58,994 nucleotides of DNA from an uncultured Odoribacter sp. Lineage in GTDB: Bacteria; Bacteroidota; Bacteroidia; Bacteroidales; Marinifilaceae. Shown one piece after another: positions 8,438-16,586 of this stretch (within the stretch, counting starts at the first letter, position 1; the number at the start of each line of letters is the position of its first letter). Location: assembly GCA_944321145.1 (NCBI GenBank), contig CALUKF010000013.1, positions 1 to 58,994 of the forward strand. The letters run 5' to 3'. The position numbers and the translations under genes were made by a program. The notes below the pieces were generated by a model that was given only the letters and a program-made list of their open reading frames with translations, did no database searches and was not told the DNA's origin.

Positions 8438-11251
8438 ATGAAGAAAATCTCATTACTCATGCTCCTGAGCTGCCTCATGGCAAGCCAGGCGCTCTTCGCC
8501 CAGGCGAAGTTGGAAGACCCGCTCCCACAAGACCCGAATACAGTGGTGGGCAAATTGCCGAACGGCATCACTTATTATTTAAGGCATAACGAAGAGCCGA
8601 AAGGACAGGCAAGTTTCTACATCATCCGCAATGCCGGCGCATTGTTGGAAGAGGACAACCAGGACGGCTTGGCACACTTCCTGGAGCACATGGCATTCCA
8701 GGGCACAAAGAACTTCCCCGGCAAGGGCATCATCTCGACCATGGAACGCCACGGCGTGGCTTTCGGGCGCGACGTGAATGCCTACACGACCCAGAACGAG
8801 ACGGTGTACAACCTGAGTTCCGTGCCGACGGAAGACCCGACAGTGCTCGACACCTGCCTGATGATTCTGCACGACTGGTCGTATTACCTGACCCTCTCCG
8901 AGGAAGAGATTGACGCCGAGCGCGGCGTGATTTCCGAGGAATGGCGCCAGCGGCGCGACGCTAACTTCCGAATGCAGGCACAAATGATGCCGGTGGTATT
9001 CAAAGGTTCGAAGTATGCAGAGCGCGACGTGATTGGCGAATTGGATATCATCCAGAATTTCAAGCCGGAGACCATCCGCGACTTCTATCACAAATGGTAC
9101 CGCACCGACCTCGAAGCCGTTGCCATCGTGGGCGACTTCGACGTGAAGGACATGGAGGAGCGCGTGAAGAAAATCCTCTCCAGCGTGCCTGCCATCGAGA
9201 ACCCGGCACCGCGCCCCTTCTATGAAATCCCGGCACACGAGGAAATCCGCTACTGCCTAGCAACCGACCCGGAAGCTACCAGCTCCGGCATCAGCATCAT
9301 GATGGTGAAGGAGGGCACGCCCGCAGCCATAAAAGCTACGCATGCTTACTTGAAAGAAGGACTGATTGCCAGCTTCTTCAACGGGATGATCAAAGTCCGT
9401 CTGGCTGAAATCATGCAGCAGGCAAATCCCCCATACATGGGCGGAAGCATCGGTTTCGGCGGTTTCTCAAGGGGCTATGATGCATACAGCATCAGCACAA
9501 CGGCTAAGCCGAACGAGGAAGCCATCGCGCTGGAAACCATTCTCACGGAGAACGAACGTGCCGTTCGCTACGGATTCCTGGACAGCGAATTGGAACGCCT
9601 GAAGACGAACATGCTGGTAAGCCTAGAGTCTTCTTATAAAGAAAAGGACAAGACGCACAACGAAAGCTACATCGGCGAGATGCAGGCAAACTTCCTGGAG
9701 CAAGAGCCGATTATCGACGTGGACTATTATTACAACTACATGAAGCAGTTGATTCCAAGCATCACCGTGGAGGAAATCAACGCACAGGTAAAGGAATGGA
9801 ACGACGGGAAGAACATGAGCATCGTCATCACCGGTCCGTCTGAAGGCGTGACGCACCTGACAGAAGAGGAATGCCTTGCCATCATGGAGAAGGTGAAGAA
9901 GGCAGACATCGCGCCGTATGTGGACAGCGCCAGCGAGGCTTCGCTCATCAGCGAGGACTTGAAGGGCGGAAAGATTGTGGAGACGAAGCAGTTGCCGGAG
10001 TTCGACGCTGTGGAATGGACGTTGGATAACGGCGCGAAAGTGGTATTCCGCCACGCCGACTACGAAAAGGACGACGTGAGCCTGACGTCTTACAGCGCAG
10101 GCGGTACGTCACTGTATGGCTTGGACATGCTGGCATCTGCAAACAATGCAGCTTCTTTTGTCGGCAACTTCGGATTGGGCGACTTCGACGCCATCACGCT
10201 GGGCAAGATGCTGACAGGCAAGATGGCAAACACGGGCGTGAGCATTGGCGGGCTGAGCGAGAGCGTGAGTGGAAGCTCTACGCCTCAGGATGTGGAGACG
10301 ATGTTGCAAATGGTGTACTTGCGCTTCGAGAAACCGCGCTTCGACCGGGACATCTTCGAGTCTATCATCAGCCGCAACAAAGCCATGATGCCGATGATGG
10401 CAAACCAGCCACAAAAGATTATGCAGGACTCTTTGCAGAGGATTATGAGCAACTATAACGAGCGGAGCATGCTGTTCAACGAGGAATACCTGAACAAGAT
10501 TTCCTTCGAGCAAATTGAGCAGGTTTACCGCGACCGTATCAAGGATGCAAGCGACTTCACGTTCTTCATCGTGGGTAACATCGACGAAGAGACCATTAAG
10601 CCTCTCGTAGAAAAATACATCGGCAGCATCAAAGACGAGGAGCGCGAGGAGACTTGGAAGGACAACGGCGTGCGTGGACCGAAGGGCTTGACAGAGCGCG
10701 TCATCGAACTTGACCTGCAAGACCCGAAAGCAACAGTCATTACCAACTTCTCGAAGGAGATGCCGTACAGCATGTACAACAGCATCTGCAACAGCATCCT
10801 GCAGGGCGTGCTCGACTTGCGGTACACGGAAAACATCCGCGAGAAAGAGGGCGGCACGTATGGCGTGGGCGTAAGTGCAGGTTCTTCACGCATCCCGTAC
10901 AGCGAGTATAGCATGACGATGCAGTTCGACTGCGACCCGGCACGCGCTGAACACTTGAAAACCTTGATTTATGCCGAAACGGAGAAACTGCAAAAAGAAG
11001 CTCCGACGGAAGAGGAAATGAACAAAGTCATCTCTAACATGGAGAAGAGCCGGGAGCAATCCAAGAACCACAACAAGTATTGGATGAACGCCCTCTACAG
11101 CTACTATGTGACCGGCATCAACACGGCAGACCCGAAAAATTACGAGGACATCCTGAGCAAGATTACGGCAAAGGACATCCAGAAGTTCGCACAGAAACTG
11201 TTCAAGGGTGCCGACGTGATTGACGTCATCTTCACCCCGAAAGCGAAATAA
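8438..11251 (+). CDS. M16 family metallopeptidase (pitrilysin-like), copy 1
   Basis: A 937-residue exported protease with a signal peptide cut near residue 21 (ALFAQ). The inverted zinc motif HFLEH is at residues 80-84, with a third ligand probably Glu161 (IDAERGVISEEW). The length fits a two-half pitrilysin-like protein whose C-terminal half (about 520-937) lacks the motif. Such enzymes cut peptides inside a closed chamber. A second copy of equal length lies at 13674. Copy 1 has its own promoter and a strong hairpin after its stop, so it is probably transcribed alone. Confidence 0.92.
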   Translation: MKKISLLMLLSCLMASQALFAQAKLEDPLPQDPNTVVGKLPNGITYYLRHNEEPKGQASFYIIRNAGALLEEDNQDGLAHFLEHMAFQGTKNFPGKGIISTMERHGVAFGRDVNAYTTQNETVYNLSSVPTEDPTVLDTCLMILHDWSYYLTLSEEEIDAERGVISEEWRQRRDANFRMQAQMMPVVFKGSKYAERDVIGELDIIQNFKPETIRDFYHKWYRTDLEAVAIVGDFDVKDMEERVKKILSSVPAIENPAPRPFYEIPAHEEIRYCLATDPEATSSGISIMMVKEGTPAAIKATHAYLKEGLIASFFNGMIKVRLAEIMQQANPPYMGGSIGFGGFSRGYDAYSISTTAKPNEEAIALETILTENERAVRYGFLDSELERLKTNMLVSLESSYKEKDKTHNESYIGEMQANFLEQEPIIDVDYYYNYMKQLIPSITVEEINAQVKEWNDGKNMSIVITGPSEGVTHLTEEECLAIMEKVKKADIAPYVDSASEASLISEDLKGGKIVETKQLPEFDAVEWTLDNGAKVVFRHADYEKDDVSLTSYSAGGTSLYGLDMLASANNAASFVGNFGLGDFDAITLGKMLTGKMANTGVSIGGLSESVSGSSTPQDVETMLQMVYLRFEKPRFDRDIFESIISRNKAMMPMMANQPQKIMQDSLQRIMSNYNERSMLFNEEYLNKISFEQIEQVYRDRIKDASDFTFFIVGNIDEETIKPLVEKYIGSIKDEEREETWKDNGVRGPKGLTERVIELDLQDPKATVITNFSKEMPYSMYNSICNSILQGVLDLRYTENIREKEGGTYGVGVSAGSSRIPYSEYSMTMQFDCDPARAEHLKTLIYAETEKLQKEAPTEEEMNKVISNMEKSREQSKNHNKYWMNALYSYYVTGINTADPKNYEDILSKITAKDIQKFAQKLFKGADVIDVIFTPKAK

Positions 11252-11275
11252 AAATTAGGATAGCATGGATAGAAG

Positions 11276-11309
11276 AGAAGGGCTTGGCGATGCGTCGCCA
11301 AGCCCTTCT
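11276..11309. terminator. bidirectional terminator hairpin
   Basis: AGAAGGGCTTGGCGA (11276-11290), a TGCG loop and the perfect complement at 11295-11309 form a 15-bp stem between convergent genes: the M16 gene on plus and the two small genes on minus. Confidence 0.75.
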
Positions 11310-11328
11310 CCTTTCCAGCCAGCCAAGG

Positions 11329-11433
11329 TTAATGCTCTGAAGAACGACGAGCTTTGCGCTCATAGGCGTAAGCAACAATCGTAGTAATAATCGCAATCAA
11401 TGCAAATACCGACAAAAAGATAAGTAGTTCCAT
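11329..11433 (-). CDS. small membrane protein, 34 residues
   Basis: Reading on minus from the ATG at 11433 gives MELLIFLSVFALIAIITTIV, then a basic tail AYAYERKARRSSEH and a stop. It is one hydrophobic helix with a charged end. The ATG lies 4 bases after the stop of the upstream small gene, and AAAGGTGA sits across that stop as a possible ribosome site, so the two are coupled. No function is recognised. It is very short, but its clean helix-plus-tail pattern supports coding. Confidence 0.65.
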   Translation of the reverse strand: MELLIFLSVFALIAIITTIVAYAYERKARRSSEH

Positions 11434-11437
11434 AATT

Positions 11438-11647
11438 TCACCTTTTAGTTTTTGACAATATCATTAGCAATAATCCTGCCATCGCAAAAATAACCGTAAG
11501 CGCTCCTCCTATCATGAACAGAAGGTATTTATCCACCCCGATTTCCATAATGCCCGCCAATATGGTACCACCGAATATTAGTTTAGCGATATCAAGGAAA
11601 AACTTGCCAATTTCTGCAAATAGCAGTTCTCTTTTCTCTATATCCAT
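11438..11647 (-). CDS. small membrane protein resembling DUF6722
   Basis: A 69-residue protein, MDIEKRELLFAEIGKFF, then two hydrophobic segments (LIFGGTILAGIM and LLFMIGGALTVIFAMAGLLL) and a basic end. It looks like DUF6722, a small Bacteroidales membrane family of unknown role. An ATG at 11668 is in frame, but the promoter at 11666-11696 places the transcription start near 11659, so the start at 11647 is preferred. It is co-transcribed with the 34-residue protein. Confidence 0.75.
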   Translation of the reverse strand: MDIEKRELLFAEIGKFFLDIAKLIFGGTILAGIMEIGVDKYLLFMIGGALTVIFAMAGLLLMILSKTKR

Positions 11648-11665
11648 AACTTTGAATTTGATAGA

Positions 11666-11696
11666 CAAATATAAATCATTTATTTGGAAGAAACAA
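11666..11696 (-). promoter_or_regulatory. promoter of the two small membrane protein genes
   Basis: On minus, TTG (11696-11694), a 20-base spacer and TATATTTG (11673-11666) fit the Bacteroidota consensus. It is back to back with the sigma-factor promoter, so the two start sites are about 75 bases apart. Confidence 0.7.
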
Positions 11697-11699
11697 GTT

Positions 11700-11728
11700 T
11701 TGTTTTTGGGTTTATAGTTTTATTTTTG
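11700..11728 (+). promoter_or_regulatory. promoter of the ECF sigma factor gene
   Basis: TTG (11700-11702), an 18-base spacer and TATTTTTG (11721-11728). The start would be near 11735, about 19 bases before the ATG. Confidence 0.55.
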
Positions 11729-11753
11729 CAGTCAGAAATGAATAACAAACAAC

Positions 11754-12317
11754 ATGGAGAAAGGCGACGAGGATATTATCAAGCGATTCGCGCAAGGAGA
11801 CGAACGGGCATTCCGGGTGCTGTATGACCGGTATGCTGCGGGGCTGCGGTATTTTGCGTCGAAATATGTGGACGATGATGCCGAAATTGAGGACATCGTG
11901 CAGGACGCATTCGTCGCGCTGTGGGAAAAGCGGGCAGACTTCCGGGAAGAAACTTCAGTGAAAGCCTATCTCTACCAGGCGGCACGGAACGATTGCCTTA
12001 ACCTGAAACGCCACCGGAAAGTGCGGGAGGCATACGCGGAGCAAGTCATGCAGGCAGGCGAAGAAAGCGAATCATTTTTAGACCGGATGTTAGAGGCAGA
12101 GGTATACACGGCACTCAAAGAGGTATTCGAGGAACTGCCGCCGGCTTGCAAAACCGTGTACCGTATGAGCCTGAACGGGATGAGCCATGAGGAAATCGCT
12201 GAAGAACTGCATATCACCGTCAATACCGTAAAGAAACACAAGAACAATGCCAACCATTACATGAAAGAGCGGCTGAAGCGGGTGCTGTCGCTTTTTATCC
12301 TCCTTTCCGGATGTTGA
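11754..12317 (+). CDS. ECF RNA polymerase sigma-70 factor
   Basis: A 187-residue sigma factor with region 2 at about 20-90 (IEDIVQDAFVALWEKR) and region 4 at about 125-175 (LPPACKTVYRMSLNGMSHEE, then IAEELHITVNTVKKH as the helix-turn-helix). It matches the Bacteroidales ECF group that is held by FecR proteins and released when a SusC-type receptor binds its substrate. The FecR gene follows after 74 bases. It probably drives the operon from FecR to the thioredoxin gene. Confidence 0.93.
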   Translation: MEKGDEDIIKRFAQGDERAFRVLYDRYAAGLRYFASKYVDDDAEIEDIVQDAFVALWEKRADFREETSVKAYLYQAARNDCLNLKRHRKVREAYAEQVMQAGEESESFLDRMLEAEVYTALKEVFEELPPACKTVYRMSLNGMSHEEIAEELHITVNTVKKHKNNANHYMKERLKRVLSLFILLSGC

Positions 12318-12391
12318 TTATCAAGAAGATATAAAAAAGTTTCAAAAAAAGTGCATTTGGGTATTACACCAAACGGGGTTTCGCGTGCTTT

Positions 12392-13576
12392 ATGGGAAAC
12401 GATAAACAGGAAAATATGCAGTCACAAGAATACGAACGGATAAAAGATTTGGCAGTGCGCCATGCCCAAGGGCTTACGGACGAGGCGGAGGAACGGGAGC
12501 TGCAAGCCTGGCGGGAAAGCAAGCCGGAGCGGGAAGCAATGTTTCGGCGGATGATGTCGCGGCAGCAGTTGGAAGAAAACATCCGGCGATTTGCAAAAAC
12601 ACCGGAAGAAGAAGAACAAGCGTGGCAGCAGATTTTAGAACGCACCGTGCGCCGCGAGAAACGGCTGAGAGTACGCCAATGGACGCGAGTAGCGGCAATG
12701 TTCCTATTACCGGTAGCAGCGGGCGTCCTGGCATGGTGGGCATTGGAGCGCGGCAGCCAAAGGACGGAAATACAGACGATGGCGCAAACGCTGCCAGGCA
12801 AGGCTGGGGCTATCCTGGTACTGCCTCAAGGCGAACAAGTGGCATTAGGCGAAAAGGCAGTAGCTCTGGCAGGCGGAATGCAAAACCGGGATTACACGCT
12901 GAACTACCGTACAGCGGACGAAACGCCGGAGAAGGCAGAAACTACCCTACACCTGCTGCGGATACCACGCGGCGGGGAGTACACACTGGTTCTGGCGGAC
13001 AGCACGGTGGTACACCTAAACTCAGAAACGGAACTGCGCTATCCGGCGCATTTCAGGGGCAAGGAGCGAAAAGTATACCTGCGCGGGGAAGCCTATTTTG
13101 ACGTAATGCCCAACGCAGAAAAGCCTTTCATCGTCGAAGCGGGAGGAATGGACGTGCGGGTATACGGGACGGAATTCAACGTGACGGCATACGAAGGAGA
13201 GAGCGTGCGGACTGTGCTGGTGGAAGGAAAAGTGGGCGTGAAGACCACAGAGGGCAGCGAAGAAGTGCAGTTACATCCGGGGCAGATGGCAGAACGCGAG
13301 GGGAATGGAATTGTCGTACAGGAAGTGGATACGTACACCTACACCGCATGGAAAGACGGGAAATTCGTGTTCGAGGAAGAAAACATCGAGCGTATCATGG
13401 AGCGGCTGGCGCGGTGGTATAATTTGAACGTATTCTATGCCAACGAAAGCGTGAAGAACCAGCTGTTCAATGGCGTGCTGACCCGCTTCACAGAAGTGGA
13501 GGACATCCTCCGCGTGATAGAGCAGACAGCGACAGTAGAGTTTGAAATCAAAGGGAATACAGTGATTGTAAAATAA
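12392..13576 (+). CDS. FecR family anti-sigma factor
   Basis: A 394-residue inner-membrane protein. Residues 1-98 are a charged cytosolic part that should hold the sigma factor. A membrane segment lies at about 99-117 (RVAAMFLLPVAAGVLAWW). The periplasmic FecR domain spans about 185-285 (STVVHLNSETELRYPAHF, then VYLRGEAYFDV), and a DUF4974-like end at 320-394 (WYNLNVFYANE) should contact the STN domain of SusC. A second in-frame ATG at 12416 follows an AGGA and may be the true start. Confidence 0.93.
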   Translation: MGNDKQENMQSQEYERIKDLAVRHAQGLTDEAEERELQAWRESKPEREAMFRRMMSRQQLEENIRRFAKTPEEEEQAWQQILERTVRREKRLRVRQWTRVAAMFLLPVAAGVLAWWALERGSQRTEIQTMAQTLPGKAGAILVLPQGEQVALGEKAVALAGGMQNRDYTLNYRTADETPEKAETTLHLLRIPRGGEYTLVLADSTVVHLNSETELRYPAHFRGKERKVYLRGEAYFDVMPNAEKPFIVEAGGMDVRVYGTEFNVTAYEGESVRTVLVEGKVGVKTTEGSEEVQLHPGQMAEREGNGIVVQEVDTYTYTAWKDGKFVFEEENIERIMERLARWYNLNVFYANESVKNQLFNGVLTRFTEVEDILRVIEQTATVEFEIKGNTVIVK

Positions 13577-13581
13577 AATCA

Positions 13582-13649
13582 CCGGGAGTTGTTCGCAGCA
13601 ACTCCCGGCGGAATCGGGGATACGTGAAGGTATCCGATATGTTTAACCA
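13582..13649 (+). ncRNA. two-hairpin intergenic element, copy 1
   Basis: Between FecR and the second M16 gene, CCGGGAGTTG (13582-13591), loop TTCGCAG and CAACTCCCGG (13599-13608) form one hairpin; GGATAC (13618-13623) and GTATCC (13630-13635) form another, followed by GATATGTTTAACCA. The same layout recurs at 16504-16571 with one paired change. There is no T-run, so it is not a simple terminator. Confidence 0.7.
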
Positions 13650-13673
13650 AATTACCAAAAAACAAAAAGAGAC

Positions 13674-16487
13674 ATGAAAAAAATCTCTCTACTCACGCTC
13701 CTGTGCTGCCTCATGGCAAGCCAGGCGCTATTCGCCCAAGCGAAATTGGAAGACCCGCTCCCCAAAGACCCGAACACGGTAGTGGGCAAGTTGCCGAACG
13801 GCATCACTTATTATTTGAGGCACAACGAAGAGCCGAAAGGCCAGGCGAGCTTCTACATCATCCGTAACGCAGGCGCGCTGCTGGAGGAGGATGACCAGGA
13901 CGGGCTGGCGCACTTTCTGGAACACATGGCATTCCAAGGCACGAAGAATTTCCCCGGCAAGGGCATCATCTCCACAATGGAGCGGCATGGAGTGGCTTTC
14001 GGACGCGACGTGAACGCCTACACGACGCAGAACGAGACGGTTTACAACCTGAGCCGCGTGCCGACGGAGAACCCGGCACTGCTTGACACCTGCCTCCTGA
14101 TCCTGCACGACTGGTCGTATTACCTGACCCTCTCCGAGGAAGAGATTGATGCCGAGCGCGGCGTGATTTCCGAGGAATGGCGGACGAGGCGCACTTCCAA
14201 CTTCCGGCTGCAACAACAAATGTTCCCCATCCTGTTCAAGGGGTCAAAGTATGCGGAACGGGATGTCATCGGCGACCTGGAGGTCATCCAAAACTTCAAG
14301 CCGAAAACGATTCGCGACTTCTACCACAAATGGTACCGCACGGACTTGGAAGCCGTGGCGATCGTGGGCGACTTCGACGTGAAGGACATGGAAGAGCGTG
14401 TGAAACGCATCCTCTCCAGCGTGCCTGCCATCAAGAACCCGGAACCGCGCCCCTTCTTTGAAATCCCGGCACACGACGAAATTTATTACGGGCTGGCGAC
14501 CGACCCGGAAGCGACCAGCTCCAGCATAGAAATCGCCCTCATCAAAGAGGGAGTTCCTGCAGCAAAGAAAAACACCCACGCCTACCTGAAAGAAAACCTC
14601 ATCGTCGGCTTCTTCAACAGCATGATCAACTCCCGGCTGTCAGAGGTGACCAACCAAGCCAATCCCCCTTACATGAACGGGAGCATCGGGTACGGCGGGT
14701 TCGTAAGAGGGTATTCCAGTTACAATCTCTCGACCACAGCCAAGCCCAACGAAGAAGGCGAAGCCTTGGAAGCCCTCTTGACAGAAAACGAGCGGGCGGT
14801 GCGCCACGGGTTCTTGGACAGCGAACTGGAACGCGCAAAAACCAATTTGCTGGTCGCCTTAGAGTCTGCCTACAAGGAAAAGGACAGGACGGACAACGAA
14901 CAATACATCCAACAAATGCAAGCCAATTTTCTGGAGCAAGAGCCGATAATTGACAACGAGTACTATTACCATTACGTGAAACAACTCATCCCAACCATCA
15001 CTGTGGAAGACATCAATGCGAAGGTCAAGGAATGGAACAACGGGAAAAACATGGTCATCATGGTCACCGGTCCGTCGGAAGGCGCACGGCACCTGACAGA
15101 AGAGGAGTACCTTGCCATCATCGACAAGGTGAAGCAGGCGGACATCGCGCCGTATGAAGACAAGGCAAGCAACGCTTCGCTCATCAGCGGGGAGCTGAAG
15201 GGCGGAAAGATGGTGGCAGAGAAGCAGCTGCCAGAGTTTGACGCCGTGGAGTGGACGTTGGACAACGGGGCGAAAGTGGTATTCCGCAAGGCGGACTACG
15301 AAAAAGAAGAAGTGCGGCTGAACTCCTACAGCAAAGGCGGATGCTCGCTGTATGACACCGAGATGGTGCCTGCCGCCAGCAATGCCACGTCGTATATCAA
15401 CAATTTCGGGCTGGGAGATTTCGACGCCATCGCGTTAGGCAAGATGCTGACAGGCAAAATTGCCAGCACCAGCGTTGAGATCAGCGAGATGTATGAGGCG
15501 GTGAAGGGAAGCTCCACACCCCAAGACGTGGAAACGATGCTGCAGATGGTGTACCTGCGCTTCGAAAAGCCGCGGTTTGACCAAGAACTCTTCGAGTCCA
15601 TCCTGAGCCGCAGCCGTTCCATGCTGCCGATGATGCTGAACCAGCCGCAGAAGGTGATGATGGACTCCCTGCAAATGATCCTGTGCAACTACCATCCCAG
15701 AAGCCTGCTCTTCAACGAAAAGTACTTGGACATGATTACTTTCGAGAGAGTCAAAGCGGCTTACCTCGACCGCATCAAGGACGCGAGCGACTTCACGTTC
15801 TTCATCGTGGGCAACATCGACGAGGAGACCATCAAGCCGTTGGTGGAGAAATACATCGGCAGCATCCCCTCCGAGCACCGCAAGGAAATGTGGAAAGACC
15901 ACGGCGTGCGAAGCCCCAAAGGATTGACCCAAAGGGTTATCGAGCTGGACTTGCAAGAGCCGAAGGCGACCGTGTACACCAAGTTCATAAAAGAAATGGA
16001 ATACAGCCCGTACAATAACATTTGCCTCAGCGTCCTGCAAGGCATACTGGACTTGCGGTACACGGAGAACATCCGGGAAAAAGAGGGCGGCACCTACGGC
16101 GTAAGCGTAAAGGGAGACTCTTTCCAAACCCCGTACAGCGAATACAATATGACAATGCTGTTTGACTGCGACCCGGAACGGGCAGAACACTTGAAGTCCC
16201 TGATATTCGCCGAAACAGAAAAACTGCAAGAGGAAGCCCCGACGGAAGAGGAGATGAACAAGGTAATCTCCAACATGGAGAAGAGCCGCGAGCAATCCAA
16301 GAACCACAACAGCTATTGGATGAACGTGCTCTACACCTATTACATCATGGGCATCAACACGGCAGACCCGAAGAATTACGAGGACATCCTGGAGCACATT
16401 ACGGCAAAGGACATCCAGCAATTCGCACAGAAATTGTTCAAGGACGCAGACGTGATTGACCTCATCTTCACGCCGAAAGCCAAATAA
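13674..16487 (+). CDS. M16 family metallopeptidase (pitrilysin-like), copy 2
   Basis: A 937-residue exported protease that aligns with copy 1 without gaps and is nearly identical over long stretches (about residues 20-125, 195-245 and 800-930). Changes cluster near 265-330, 530-600 and 650-720. HFLEH is conserved at residues 80-84. It sits inside the sigma-FecR-SusCD operon, flanked on each side by the two-hairpin element. It probably degrades peptides handled by the SusCD system, while copy 1 is expressed separately. The differences may alter substrate choice. Confidence 0.93.
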   Translation: MKKISLLTLLCCLMASQALFAQAKLEDPLPKDPNTVVGKLPNGITYYLRHNEEPKGQASFYIIRNAGALLEEDDQDGLAHFLEHMAFQGTKNFPGKGIISTMERHGVAFGRDVNAYTTQNETVYNLSRVPTENPALLDTCLLILHDWSYYLTLSEEEIDAERGVISEEWRTRRTSNFRLQQQMFPILFKGSKYAERDVIGDLEVIQNFKPKTIRDFYHKWYRTDLEAVAIVGDFDVKDMEERVKRILSSVPAIKNPEPRPFFEIPAHDEIYYGLATDPEATSSSIEIALIKEGVPAAKKNTHAYLKENLIVGFFNSMINSRLSEVTNQANPPYMNGSIGYGGFVRGYSSYNLSTTAKPNEEGEALEALLTENERAVRHGFLDSELERAKTNLLVALESAYKEKDRTDNEQYIQQMQANFLEQEPIIDNEYYYHYVKQLIPTITVEDINAKVKEWNNGKNMVIMVTGPSEGARHLTEEEYLAIIDKVKQADIAPYEDKASNASLISGELKGGKMVAEKQLPEFDAVEWTLDNGAKVVFRKADYEKEEVRLNSYSKGGCSLYDTEMVPAASNATSYINNFGLGDFDAIALGKMLTGKIASTSVEISEMYEAVKGSSTPQDVETMLQMVYLRFEKPRFDQELFESILSRSRSMLPMMLNQPQKVMMDSLQMILCNYHPRSLLFNEKYLDMITFERVKAAYLDRIKDASDFTFFIVGNIDEETIKPLVEKYIGSIPSEHRKEMWKDHGVRSPKGLTQRVIELDLQEPKATVYTKFIKEMEYSPYNNICLSVLQGILDLRYTENIREKEGGTYGVSVKGDSFQTPYSEYNMTMLFDCDPERAEHLKSLIFAETEKLQEEAPTEEEMNKVISNMEKSREQSKNHNSYWMNVLYTYYIMGINTADPKNYEDILEHITAKDIQQFAQKLFKDADVIDLIFTPKAK

Positions 16488-16503
16488 AAGCAAAAAGAAA
16501 AAC

Positions 16504-16571
16504 GCCGGAAGTTGTTCGCAGCAACTTCCGGCACAATCAAGGATACGTAAAGTATCCAATATGTTTAACCA
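16504..16571 (+). ncRNA. two-hairpin intergenic element, copy 2
   Basis: Between M16 copy 2 and SusC, GCCGGAAGTTG (16504-16514), loop TTCGCAG and CAACTTCCGGC (16522-16532), then GGATAC (16541-16546) and GTATCC (16552-16557), then AATATGTTTAACCA. Compared with copy 1, one G:C pair in the first stem is A:T here, so both partners changed. Confidence 0.7.
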
Positions 16572-16586
16572 TTTAAGGACAAAGGT

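Noticed and set aside
13582-13635. Rho-independent terminator after FecR
   Set aside because: Stable stem but no T-run, and the genes on either side appear to be one operon; the same element recurs before SusC.
8438-16487. Assembly duplication of the M16 gene
   Set aside because: The copies differ at many amino-acid positions and have different flanks, so they are true paralogs.
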